From NCBI GenBank assembly GCA_019155205.2, contig JAHNZQ020000004.1:1840021-1865737 (forward strand): 25,717 nt of DNA. The letters run 5' to 3'. The position numbers and the translations under genes were made by a program. Positions 10,261-19,651 of this stretch are shown one piece after another. The notes beneath the pieces are model-generated. The model was not told the DNA's origin, searched no databases, and saw only the letters and a list, made by a program, of their open reading frames with translations. Source of the DNA: Gracilaria vermiculophylla (taxonomy: Eukaryota > Rhodophyta > Florideophyceae > Gracilariales > Gracilariaceae). Within the stretch, counting starts at the first letter, position 1; every line of letters begins with the position of its first letter.

Positions 10261-10720
10261 CTGCAGATGAAGGCGCTGAGGAAATGAAATCGGTCTGGTC
10301 CATTATGAGACGATGTATCTCTCCCAACTTATGTAAACAGACATAAATGTGTTGTTCGAAAATGATTTCACGCGCATATGAGAAAAGCGCTACAGGCAGC
10401 CCCAAAAGTCGCTTTTCATAGATACCGCAAAACAATCCTGATAGTTTGAGAGAATTAGGGGATTATGAAATTTTTCTGTGGCACCTAAGCTCGCCAATCA
10501 CACAGAATTTGCGCATTTGCTCATAGCGCATGGGGTTTTCCGTGCAGCATGCGCTCGTTCGTCGTCTAATCAGGAACCTGCATTCATGCATTGCGTATCC
10601 CTGGCCGACTGTCACCACAGGTTCTCGACTCTGACGAGCTCGCTTGTCTCAAATATGTGAAGCGTCATCCTGCGGGGGATGGAGGTTTCATTCCGCGAAA
10701 AATTCCGACAGATTTCTGTA
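10261..10720 (+). pseudogene. Ty1/copia Gag (UBN2-type) remnant
   Basis: One plus-strand frame reads SVWSIMRRCISPNLCK, then SRAYEKSATGSPKSRF, LRELGDYEIFLWHLSSPITQ and ALVRRLIRNLHSC. This is the order of landmarks in copia Gag of the UBN2 type: an early W-x-I, an AY/W-x-L-x-x-Y-E-x-x-S helix, an L-x-x-G-x-x-I-x-x-[FY]-x-x-x-L repeat, then LI-x-x-LP-x-SY. Another frame continues LDSDELACLKYVKRH, matching the LDS-DEL-x-L-x-x-V-x-x-R-L landmark. Several in-frame stops and at least two frameshifts break it. It probably belongs with the protease-like remnant at about 11260-11580. It is unlike the Gag of the copia element at 15878, so it is a different family. Confidence 0.55.
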
Positions 10721-11259
10721 TGATGAAAAACATTTGTCAATACTCTGAAAGATGCGATTTGGACGTGTTTCACCAAACACATGACTCGTCGATCCATAAG
10801 TTTATCCGACTCTCGACCTGCTTCACCAGTCGAATTTAGCCATTAAAGAAAAACTCGGGGCAGCACCTCCATGACCCGCAAAAGGCTTCCAAGGACACCT
10901 AGTTGGAGAAAAAAATCATAGGCTCACGAAAGGAAGAGGAAACACGACAAGAGGTCTGTCATCAATCGTATAAAGTGACATTTTAGTTAATCGAGAAATG
11001 TGTGAATTTACAAAATCCGTGGATACGAATGTCCTTCACTGAAGGAGAAATGGGAAGTCATTGAGCGTATACAACGATCCAAGGCATTTCTGTACCAATC
11101 TTGTATTTGAAATGGGGTACCACCCACGTGAAAAAGGCCCAGATTGGGTAAGCACAAAAAAGACTATGGCTAGGCCAATACCCAGTGCAGGTTGGAAAAG
11201 AGAAGCATTGAAGTCTCTTTTGTAAAGAACGCATGTACTTTAAAACGAGTATCTAATAA

Positions 11260-11582
11260 AGACGTCATAAAGTGATCAATCGGACAATCCCTGCTCGGGA
11301 TTCCCCACTGCATTAAATGCTCATCACATGTCACGGCATAGTGGTTGAAATTGGCTACTGTATCGGACCAGAATTTCCAAGGAGTAACTGAAAAGTTTAA
11401 CGATGAAAAGTGGTAGGAAGGCAAGGTTACATTTGTATACGGATAAAAGAAGACTTGTATTGTACATTTAGCTAAGGGAGAAATGTTAATCCGTCTATCT
11501 GATATGCCATGTTGTTCTACTCGTTTCAGTCGGGTGGGACTCAAGTTTCCGTCGAAGAACGAACGTTTGGTGCGGGATAATT
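11260..11582 (+). pseudogene. Probable copia protease remnant
   Basis: The plus frame ending in the TAG at about 11580 reads CSSHVTA, then EGKVTFVYG, KKTCIVHLAKGEMLIRLSDM and FSRVGLKF. Copia aspartic proteases show DSG-A/C-S/T-x-HMT, VTFGDGKK, G-x-G-x-I-x-L-x-D-V-x-YVP and FSRNLLSV at these spacings. The catalytic Asp-Ser-Gly itself is not preserved (HCIKCSSH in its place), and TAA, TAG and TGA stops interrupt the frame. It lies about 550 bp after the Gag-like remnant on the same strand, the right order for one old element. The opposite strand carries a 124-codon ORF (11170-11544) that I regard as a shadow. Confidence 0.45.
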
Positions 11583-12389
11583 AGCAGCGATGTAGACCAT
11601 TGGTCTCACAAATCCATAGCATTGGCGGGATTCTGAAATCTCAAAGCCAGGAGCTGGTCGCAAAACGCCTCAATCTGTGGGTTACCGGAATCAGATTGGA
11701 TGGAGGCACGTCTGCAGCAACATCCCAAACAGATTTAGACCTTGGTATTGTGACTGTACCCTTCCTATTTGAGACTGTGAACACTACCATGGAAATATCG
11801 GCTCCCCCGGTTTTCTTTTGTTGGTTATTCTCCGTTGGATCTTCCTCATCTACCCCGTGTCAATGGTCGGAAAACATAAATCAGACCAAGTGTCCGTTGT
11901 GAACCGACCGGGGCGGTTGTTGCAACGCCATCGCCTGAGCTTTTGTTTTTAGCGGCATTTACCCAGGGTCCTGATACATGACGCATGTAGCCCCCGGAGG
12001 CCTGTGACCAAGGAAACGGTCGTACTGAGAGGCTTCAGGGGTTTTTCCCGCTCGGATGGAGTCCCAAGCACCCTGCTCATTGATATTCCCTACATGATGG
12101 ACTTCTTCTTTGCTAATGCCGTACGCGATTGGAACTCATGGACCCAGAGACCAGATGATACGGCGCAAAATGTATGATAAGATATCATTTATGACTGCCA
12201 TTGTAAGCCTCCGAAAGAAGAAACGCTGCAAACCTGGCGGCTCACTTTACTACGACGAGAGTCCAATACCCCAAAGGAGCAGAGCTGATAAGTCATGAAG
12301 AAATGAACGTCAGGCGCCGCAAGAAGTCTCCCAAAATATCTTCGTGAAATCTCAAGTCAAATTTAAAACGGAGGGAGTGCGACGTAGTG
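11583..12389. other. Unassigned, perhaps the continuation of the copia remnant
   Basis: Plus ORFs at 11600-11902 and 12110-12298 show no integrase or RT motif I can defend. If the copia remnant continued, the integrase zinc finger and core would fall here, but no HHCC or DDE landmarks are visible. The right edge is the ACCTT target duplication of the next LTR. Confidence 0.3.
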
Positions 12390-12394
12390 ACCTT

Positions 12395-12852
12395 TGTGGT
12401 ACTGTCAGCCCTCCTGTCGAGGTAGTAAAGCACAACGTCCGTTAGGAGTTTTTAGTGACTCCAAAGGCGCGTATTCCTAAAGGTGGTCTCCGGTATCCGC
12501 TGTCGCGAGCCGGGGGAATNNNNNNNNNNNNNNNNNNNNNNNNNNNNNNNNNNNNNNNNNNNNNNNNNNNNNNNNNNNNNNNNNNNNNNNNNNNNNNNNN
12601 NNNNNNNNNNNNNNNNNNNGGCAGCTTAAATATCTAGCCGGGAGCCCGCCTCGGCAGGTCGCACTACTGTGCTAATTCCCTGCATAAAATATCTAAAATA
12701 AATAATAAATTCTACCGTACCTTAAGGATACTGTAGCGCACGCAGGAAATATTATGCACCACGTGGCCCAGCTAATAAATTACGAACCCTCCTTAGGAAT
12801 ATTATGCCATAAGGGCAAACCACCATAATGCCGTAGGAGCCACTGTACTACA
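12395..12852. repeat. Family A LTR, copy 2, with assembly gap
   Basis: It starts TGTGGTACT and ends GTACTACA, and is flanked by a perfect 5-bp duplication, ACCTT at 12390-12394 and 12853-12857. That marks an LTR-element insertion at a host target. As written it looks like a solo LTR, but the middle is replaced by N (12520-12619). Alignment to copy 3 shows that 196 bp of LTR are missing, not 100. A full-length element collapsed at its two LTRs is equally possible. Confidence 0.85.
12520..12619. other. Assembly gap of exactly 100 N
   Basis: A round run of 100 N inside LTR copy 2 is a placeholder of unknown true size. Copy 3 predicts 196 bp here if this is a solo LTR. Confidence 0.99.
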
Positions 12853-12952
12853 ACCTTTATTATCTCCCAAACGAAAGCGCTCGACTTCACGGTTCCGGTA
12901 GAGAATAAAGTGTTCGAAGTGAAACTGAGCTTTTCATTCAAGCTGTAGAAGG

Positions 12953-13695
12953 TCAAAGAAGTATCCGGGATGGGTCAGATGCCGCCAATAGTGCAAATCT
13001 GCTCGGTGAATCTGTCTTCACCGCAAACGGATGTTTCGTTTGATTCAGGTTGTGTGGGAAGTTGGGTGATGGCTTGCAAGCTACAAGACTCTCCCTGTAT
13101 GAGGTTTCTCTGCAGATGAGGTACTTCAAATAATCAAAGTTGTATGTGAGGGGTAACAGATTGGCAGAATAATTCATTCCGGCGAGAGGGGGTCATAAGC
13201 CAACTTGGCCATGCCCGCACGAGCTTTATTTAAATTCTCATCTCCCGACCTGCAACATTTCCGAAAGAGAAAGTTTGACTCAAAAGCGATGGGCATCCTC
13301 CCGTCGAAGTAGTGAACCATATCTCTGCCGAGCCGGGCCGGAAATTCTCCACCGTATAAATATAAGTCGATGACGGCTTTGTCTCTAACCATCTGGATGT
13401 GGAACCACGACAATCTGGAAAATTGGTACGTATTATCACCATGACTAAAGACCAAAATGGGTTACGCGGATACTCATCCAGTGGCTGTCTCCGTATTCGA
13501 AACTGCTCGCGGAAAGCGTCACTCTGCAACAGTCGCGATGTGCTGTAGTGTCGAGGCCGGTTGAGAAGCTGAACCCGAAAGCGATAAAAAAACATATGCG
13601 GTAATAGATTTCGGATCCGCCTCAGGCTGTTGAGTTCCGGTTTCCGACTCCCATTCGTCTTGAGACGGTCCGCTGAACGGATTGTGTGGATTCAT
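12953..13695 (-). pseudogene. Broken gene of unrecognised family
   Basis: Three overlapping minus-strand frames appear to be pieces of one protein of about 220-250 aa. The best ATG is at 13695 (MNPHNPFSGPSQDEWESETG, an acidic Ser/Pro/Gln-rich start). At a run of seven T (minus strand, 13586-13592) the good frame shifts to FYRFRVQLLNRPRHYSTSRL and QFRIRRQPLDEYPRNPFW. Near 13450 it shifts again to RLSWFHIQMVRDKAVIDLYL and FPARLGRDMVHYFDG, ending at a TGA near 13174. A further frame to 12953 may be the tail. The order acidic start, basic middle, globular part would suit a retroelement Gag or nucleocapsid, but I see no zinc knuckle and no family match. It is not the interior of the flanking LTR pair, since each LTR has its own target duplication. 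Confidence 0.35.
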
Positions 13696-14299
13696 AGTGC
13701 TCAGAGTCGAGTTACTCGTTGATGAAGTCGATCGTTGTGATTGTGCGTCCCAAGGTGCCGAAGACCTTGACGAACGCGCTGGAGGGCGAGTAACCGGTAT
13801 GTCAGAGGTACGTATTGCAAGTTTTGTGCTGTTATGTCTCGATTTCTCACGCAGCACTTACGGAGATCTCGACACTTTGGTAGAGAAATGTGAAGAAAAC
13901 CCGTTCGCGATGATAAGTTTTAGTAAAAATTATTGTAGAGCAAATAGCCCAGGAGCAGGTTTTCCATCAATAACATGAGAAGGCTTTAGAGGTGGGATCT
14001 GGATAATTTTCTGTAATTAGTTTTGGGCGTTGTGGTTTACGCCGGCGTGCAACATGCGCTCGGCGCGTGCTACGATAATGACCCGCCATGGTGGTGGATT
14101 CTTAAAAAAGTTTGACCACAGTAGACATCGTAGTGATTGTATTGTAATAAGCTTCAAAATCACATTGCGTCGCAGTTCCATTAATTAGGCGACATCTCAT
14201 TGTCGATTTGCCTGCTATATGGAAGTCAACGGAGTTCGTCGCTGAGTCTTTTCTCCGTGCAGGGCGTCATCCTTCTCGCGGAGATACGCCACATAGCAC
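13696..14299. other. Unassigned stretch
   Basis: I see no supported gene. A plus ORF at 13682-13978 overlaps the start of the broken minus-strand gene and has no motif. The right edge is the AGAAT target duplication of LTR copy 3. Confidence 0.3.
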
Positions 14300-14304
14300 A
14301 GAAT

Positions 14305-14857
14305 TGTGGTACTGTCAGCCCTCCTCTAGAGGTAGTAAAGCACAACGTCCGTTAGGAGTTTTTGTTGACTCCGAAAACGCGTGTTCCTAAAGGTGGTCTC
14401 CGTTATCCGCTGTCGCGAGCCGGGGGAATTCTTAGAAAAGATCCGCAAACACCAAGCGGAGGGGGAGGTTCACTGGGCGGACAATGCTCCTACAGGCGCT
14501 GCTACGATGCGACCAGGGGATCGGCGGCTTAGAATCCTGCGTAGATCGACAAGAGACTCCAACCGGAAAAGTAGATGAAGACTCAAGGGTGCTTGTCTTT
14601 ACTTCCCCAGAAGTGGAGCTCAACTGGCAGATTAAGGATCAAGCCGGGAGCCCGCCTCGGCAGGTCTCGCTACTGTACTAATTACCTGCCTAAATTAACT
14701 AAAATAAATAATAATTCTACCGTTCCTCCAGGATACTGTAGCGCACGTGGGCGGGATTATGCACCACGTGGCTCAGCTAATAAAATACGAGCCCTCCTTA
14801 GGAATATTATATTATAAGGCCAAACCACCCTATTTCCGTAGGAGCCACTGTACTACA
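14305..14857. repeat. Family A solo LTR, copy 3
   Basis: This is a complete 553-bp LTR with TG...CA ends, flanked by a perfect duplication of AGAAT (14300-14304 and 14858-14862). Having no internal region and one LTR between target duplications, it is a solo LTR, the product of recombination between the two LTRs of a former element. It is about 90% identical to copy 1, with small indels. Confidence 0.92.
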
Positions 14858-14980
14858 AGAATAGTCACCCTTAACGCGTAACGGAGAGAGGCATCCACCC
14901 ACTGGTTTGTATTTGGAGTTATACAATATTCAGTTCTAGTTTTGTCGCTGCAATCCGCCCCGTTTTGGTTAATTTCTCGC

Positions 14981-15640
14981 CTATGCGCATTTTTTCCTAT
15001 TCTTCATAGCGTTGCGATCACATTTATAATGCCCACTATTTTCCTTTCTTTTCTCCTTTTTCGGGATCTTCTTTACATGGAGTTTTCGATCTCCACTTCC
15101 ATTCACCTTTGATCTCTTGGGTATATCCAGTCGCTCCTGCAGGGTGACGCCTTCTTCGTCGGTTTCCGTAGGGCTCTTCCTCTGAGACTGCCTCCTCACG
15201 TGAACGATGTCTCGAACCCCTTGAGAGACACTCTGTCGTCGGTTTTCCCTACATAATCTAGTAAATGCCATTTTACGACCGATCGTGCAAGTGCAATCAT
15301 CTTGAAAAATTACTTTATCGAAGGCAGATGATCATTTGTCAGTGAAAGGAAGGTATCCTGATTTGAATTTGTTTGAACCGTAACAGGAGTTATATTTCGC
15401 AACAACACCAACTCAATTGTAATTAGGCCCATAGCACGGTTAGTCCGCACACTGTACGCGTATGTCACGATATTTTTGTGAAATTCGTATGTGTCTGGGT
15501 GCTGATCTGTATATGCCTTCCTTGCGGTGCGCAACGTTCGGTGTAACCATTTCACTTGCTTCGTGCATGGGAGGTGAGACGTACTTGTGAACTTTTTTTT
15601 TTACACCTAGTATGCAACAGGTATTCTCGAAGAAACGGCA
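14981..15640 (-). pseudogene. Ty3/gypsy integrase C-terminal remnant
   Basis: Read leftwards, about 15640-15600 encodes FFENTCCILGVK (FFQ-VC-LLGV). After a run of ten A, 15594-15310 encodes FTSTSHLPCTKQVKWLHRTL, HPDTYEFHKNIVTYAYSVRT and GLITIELVL. These match the gypsy integrase landmarks STYHP-NGQ-ERWNRTL, LTYAYN-x-x-H-x-x-TG and PFELVL. The catalytic Glu of the NGQ-x-E-R motif is replaced (KQVKW). A second frame, 15271-14981, is charged and contains RDIVHVRR, where a GD-x-V-x-VR strand of the C-terminal domain would be. The upstream core has been separated by the copia insertion at 15873. This remnant is on the opposite strand from the gypsy remnant at 7050-9226 and is a separate copy. Confidence 0.65.
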
Positions 15641-15872
15641 GTATCCTGCGGGTCCTTTTCCTACATAAGACTAACGCGTGACTCACTTGTGAGGATCTTC
15701 TGCACCGGCAGAACTGTTCATATGATCGCCCATTCTGTTAGTCGAACATATTTTACATGGCTTACTCCGTTCATTGAAAATTTGTTACTCACAAGGGTGC
15801 ACATCTTGCTTGAAGGATATATAATACCTCTCATTATGTTTCTTGGACTCATCGCGTAAAGCTAGCTCCGGT

Positions 15873-15877
15873 GTATC
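15873..15877. repeat. Left target-site duplication of copia element (GTATC)
   Basis: GTATC here is repeated at 19647-19651, exactly outside the two 247-bp LTRs. A 5-bp duplication is usual for Ty1/copia integration. Confidence 0.9.
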
Positions 15878-16124
15878 TGTGAAATTTATGTCATTGAATG
15901 CACGCGTACATGTAATTTGACACGCAATTGCCACGGGCTAGACAGGCAATTTCTAGAGTCGATGGTTACGTGGCAGGGGCAGCAGACCAGCAGATACGGG
16001 TACTTAAGCGCGTTTGTTTGCTAGTTTAGCAGGGAGTCTCAATAAAACACAGTAGGAGACCAGTACAAGCTAATCAGGTTTCCATCTTGTGCTTCGCCGT
16101 CGTTACACCCTCTACATTTTAATA
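15878..16124 (+). repeat. 5' LTR of copia element
   Basis: It begins TGTGAAAT and ends TTTTAATA. It is 247 bp and aligns with the 3' LTR without gaps; I count 24 differences (about 90% identity). The ending ATA is unlike the usual CA, but the target duplication fixes it. AATAAA occurs at about 16041-16046. Confidence 0.92.
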
Positions 16125-16137
16125 GTTATGGGCCTAG
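16125..16137 (+). other. Primer-binding site resembling half-tRNA-iMet type
   Basis: GTTATGGGCCTAG follows the 5' LTR directly. Drosophila copia and yeast Ty5 are known to prime from the anticodon region of initiator-Met tRNA rather than its 3' end. The complement of the metazoan iMet anticodon arm is GTTATGGGCCCAG, which differs here at one base (a C to T that still allows a G-U pair). The gag ATG (16128) lies within this site. Confidence 0.7.
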
Positions 16138-17480
16138 AAAGCTCTAACCTACCGTCAAGGCCGCGTTTCTCGGGGAACATTCGAACAGTACCGTGGACCG
16201 ATGGACGTGGAAATCAGGAGCAGTATGCAGAAGCAGTCTCACTCTGGAAAGAGTTTGAGGACACTCTTACGGATTCTAACAGTATCAATATTGACAAGGG
16301 AGCACGTGGAATCATGTTGCAGTCGCAGTTGTATTGACGGGCAAGAGATTTGTGCAAGGCGATACCCGACAGTGTAATACGTTCTGAGGGAGGAGTAGAA
16401 GCAATCGTGGATGCACATTACAAGCGAGATCCACTAGCTGTGGTTTTAGATGTCTTTCAATACTTCATGACGATGATGAACACCAAATTCAACCACCAGG
16501 AAAGCTTAAAGAACTTTGAATCGAGATTTCAGGCACAGGTATCAAGATTGAATGCCCATGGATCAGAAGCAAAACTTTCCGATTCACTCGTAGCGTTCGC
16601 TCTGCTGGCAAATGCGGATGTTGACAACAACCAGAGGGTCTCTGTTCTGGCAAATGCTGCACAGAGAAGCTCAAATTTCACGACTCCGTCCTCAATCAAC
16701 GATTATCAAAAGGCTGTGTTGTACGAATCTATTGCCTCTGTGCTTCGTCAGTGTGACAAAATGAAAGAAGAAAATGTAGAACATCCATCGAGGCTTTTGT
16801 CGAGCAACGCAGCACATTATCACCCACACCGAGGATCGTTTTCAGAAGAGTCGAATGGGCACAAGGGCAGAGAAAGGTCGCGAAAGACACCGGAGTAGAT
16901 TGCAAATCTCAAGGCGAGAACAAGATGTCCCAAATGCCATACGTTCGGGCACTGGAAGGTCGATCAAAACGTAGACCGGTTGCTGAAGCCCGGAGCGAAG
17001 TCGACGGACGCGGCGATATACCCAGACCGATCTGACGGACACATAGTCAGATTTAACATGGCAAGGCTGAGCACACCCGCCAAAACAGCGGCTTCGATGC
17101 AGGGCAAAGTCGTTCCGCTTCTAGACGACGGAGCACCGTACAGCGGAATAGGTTTGACAGAACTAAAGCTCATCTCGAGCTTAGTCAACCCCGAGTGAAA
17201 CGGACACATAGAGCCCCTACCGAACTCTATCGCTGACCGACCCTTTAGGCAGTACGGAAGCGGGCAGCACAGCAGCGTAGCCAAGAAAATACTGGTATCT
17301 GTAATGCTCAAGGCCAAAACAGACAACGAATCGATCGTGGAGATACGGCACCTAGTCATTGGAGGGTCCTCTCAGTGGGTTCTGGGGCGCAATGTAACGA
17401 GAAATTGCGACATCATGCATGCCAACCGGTTCAAATTGGTCCTCCCACCAGATGGCAACGGACGTCTTGAAAGACTATCT
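16128..17480 (+). pseudogene. Copia gag and protease, one frame with three stops
   Basis: The frame starts at ATG 16128 (MGLESSNLPSRPRFSG), the only in-frame ATG before residue 60. It runs through a helical Gag (EQYAEAVSLWKEFEDTL; DPLAVVLDVFQYFMTMMN; NFESRFQAQVSRLNAHG). Next is a zinc-knuckle-like CPKCHTFGHW whose last Cys is replaced by Gln, then a protease with LLDDGAPYSGIGLTEL, in which DDGAP stands where others have D-[ST]-GA. Stops fall at 16335 (TGA, where a Trp would fit), 16896 (TAG) and 17196 (TGA). Good coding sequence continues after each, so these are point mutations. The frame is lost near 17470, where the next part continues two bases out of phase. The protein would be a structural particle plus the maturing enzyme. 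Confidence 0.85.
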
Positions 17481-17715
17481 CATTGGTTGACAGAGACATG
17501 CACACGTACATACCGCACTCGGCGTTTACCTTTCAGGCAGGCAGATTTACGGAGCATAACTACACCACTCTCTTTTGCGCCTCCGCACAAATTGAAGGGA
17601 ATGTAAGCAGAAAGCCGTGGACTGAACTCAAGAAAGTAGTCGTCGAAGTCCACAAGCCCAAATGTGGACACGCAACGTATTCAGACATCAAGATTTTGCT
17701 AACGACCAAAATCTC
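17471..17715 (+). pseudogene. Start of copia integrase (zinc finger only)
   Basis: In this frame the sequence reads VDRDMHTYIPHSAFTFQ, then RKPWTELKKVVVEVHKPKCG and HATYSDIKILL. In related copia elements a WTEL...VHK-x-x-CGH-x-TYSD-x-x-LL segment opens the integrase zinc-binding domain, followed by C-x-x-C and the DDE core. Here the sequence moves within about 20 codons, in another frame, to the region that normally follows integrase (VQLPPGQEL). The second half of the zinc finger and the whole catalytic core are absent. Confidence 0.65.
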
Positions 17716-19341
17716 GTGGCACGGGAAGTGCAGTTACCACCCGGACAGGAATTGCAGAGCGAAGAGAAAGAACTCATCGATATTTACTACAAGGCGTTTG
17801 GGAATGAAGAGTTCATGTTGCAGCATGTAAAAAAGTTGCCGCCTTATGAGACCCAGAATGCGTACGAAAGGGAAGAAAAATCGTTCAAGAAGATGGTGAG
17901 GGATGTAGCCGTAGCCGTCGTACCGAATAATGCCAACATCCTCACTAGTAACGTGTTGGACAAGGTCAAAACATGCGACGATAACTCCCATATGCTGAAG
18001 GCCCGAATCGCTGTGCATGGAAATAAACACAGACACAAGGAACGTCTAAGGACAGACTCAGCCCCCTGCCCTCCCGTAAGAATACGTATATTGCTTTCTT
18101 TAGCAACCGTATATCGTTGGACACTCGCCAAGATCGATTTCAAATCCGCTTTCCTGCAGACTCATGCCGAGCGAGACGTTTACTTGGTTCCGCCGCGTGA
18201 GTGCAAGACAAGACGCCGGCACTACTGGCTTCTGTCGTCAATGGCATATGGACTAACTAATGCTGGTGCGAAGTGGCAGGAGCTTATTGACGATGTTCTT
18301 CGCGGTTTCGGCTTTCAACAACTAGTCTATGTACCGCAACTGTTTTGAAAGACGGTAGAAGGAAAACTTGTTGTAGCTGCGGTGAAAGTCCTAAACGATA
18401 TACTGTTTGGTGGAGAACGGAACGTTTTAACTGCAGTTATCGAGAAGATAAAACATCCTCAAAAGCTTGGAACTATTGTGTATGGGCCAGGAAAGATCCA
18501 TTTCTACGGACTGATAGTCACACAGAACGAAAACATGCCAGTCTCCATCCACGGAGACTGGAAGATGCAGCGATATCAGCCTTCTACATTAACACTTATA
18601 CAAAGGAAGCAACAAGACTCGCCCCTCAACAGCATTGAGCTTGCGTCGTTCAGGTCTCTCAATAGTTGCTTAGGATGGTTGGGAATCGCAGCGTCCCCAT
18701 TTTGCTCTTTTGCAGCGAGCTATTTCCAACAGATAGGTCCAACCGCTACAGTGAAAGTCATGGATACGCAGATCAACATGCTTAAGAATATGAAGAAAAA
18801 AACAGAGCTTACGTTCATCACATCGACTGTTAAAGGAGACTATCGAGCAACGACCATAGTTTTCTCTGATGCTAGAAGAAAGGAAGACAACGGATAACTA
18901 GGATTTGTTGCAGAGCTGCTCTTTGTAAAACTGCAAAAGAGTTCTGTTATACATTTCACCGCATGGACCTCACACAAGTCTCGCAGACCTGTGAAGTCAA
19001 TTGGTGCTGCAGAAACATTGGCTGCTGAAGCAATTGACGAAGGCAAGGTTTTGGCAAACGCTTTTTCAACCCTGCTTGGTGTAGGTGTTGGTTTCTGGAT
19101 CGTGGTGGACTCTAAGGACCTATACAGTACACTTTCAACGTGCAAAAACGCTACTGATCGGTCTATTCGCGGGGGTGTCTCAGTCATTAGATGCGAGTTC
19201 AAAACGCGCAACGTTAAGCGTATGATATGGAATCCAGGCCACACTAACTACGCAGACCCAATGACCAAAACGGACAGCCTCATATCAGCCAGCTTAGAAC
19301 TGATGTTATACGAAGAAATGGTCTCCATGGACTTTGTTTAG
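17700..19341 (+). pseudogene. Copia reverse transcriptase and RNase H, two in-frame stops
   Basis: One frame runs from about 17700 to the TAG at 19339-19341, broken by TGA at 18346 and TAA at 18895. It opens with VQLPPGQELQSEEKELIDIY, a pre-RT linker. The RT follows: LKARIAVHGNKHRH, RIRILLSLATVYRWTLAKID, FKSAFLQTHAERDVYLVPP and MAYGLTNAGAKWQ. The polymerase centre, normally VDD, reads KVLNDILFGG, so the first catalytic Asp is Asn. RNase H follows with FSDARR (Asp), GAAETLAAEA (Glu) and VVDSKDLYSTL (Asp), then the lineage motif SIRGGVSVIR and NPGHTNYADPMTKTDS. The gene would copy element RNA into DNA and degrade the RNA. With the stops and the lost Asp it is dead. Confidence 0.9.
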
Positions 19342-19387
19342 GCGCTTTCCAGCTGCTCAGGAAAGTCCACAGGATAATAAGATCTAC

Positions 19388-19399
19388 AAAGGGGATGAG
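19388..19399 (+). other. Polypurine tract before the 3' LTR
   Basis: AAAGGGGATGAG, purine apart from one T, lies immediately before the TGTGAAAT start of the 3' LTR, where plus-strand DNA synthesis is primed. It agrees with the LTR boundary set by the alignment. Confidence 0.75.
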
Positions 19400-19646
19400 T
19401 GTGAAATGTATGTCATTGAATGCACGCGTACATGTTGTTTGACACGCAATTGCCACGGGCTAGACACGCAATTTGTAGAGTCGACGGTTACGTGGCAAAG
19501 GAAGCAGACCAGCAAATACGGGTTCTTAAGCGCGTTTGTTTGCTAGTTTAGCAGGAAGTCTCAAAAAAACACGGTAGAAAACCAGTAAAAGCTGATCAGG
19601 TTTCCATCTTGTGCTTCGCCGTCTTTATATGCTCTAAATTATAATA
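19400..19646 (+). repeat. 3' LTR of copia element
   Basis: It is 247 bp, from TGTGAAATG to TATAATA, colinear with the 5' LTR and followed at once by the GTATC duplication (19647-19651). Confidence 0.92.
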
Positions 19647-19651
19647 GTATC

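Larger units (their letters stand above)
15878..19646 (+). mobile_element. Ty1/copia retrotransposon, both LTRs present, internally deleted
   Basis: This 3769-bp element is bounded by two 247-bp LTRs in direct orientation and a 5-bp GTATC target duplication. In order it holds the 5' LTR, a primer-binding site, gag, protease, the integrase zinc-finger start, RT, RNase H, a polypurine tract and the 3' LTR. It is short for a copia element (about 5 kb is common) because the integrase core is missing. The pol sequence, including AETLAAEAIDEGKVLA and WNPGHTNYADPMTKTDS, resembles copia elements reported from aquatic animals and red algae (GalEa/PyRE-type). That lineage call is from memory of motifs, not a tree. 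It sits inside an older gypsy integrase remnant on the opposite strand. Confidence 0.92.

Noticed and set aside
11170..11544. 124-codon minus-strand ORF
   Set aside because: The opposite strand carries copia protease landmarks in the same interval; the minus product has no family pattern.
12395..14857. LTR copies 2 and 3 as the two ends of one retrotransposon
   Set aside because: Each has its own perfect and different target duplication (ACCTT and AGAAT), so they are separate insertions.
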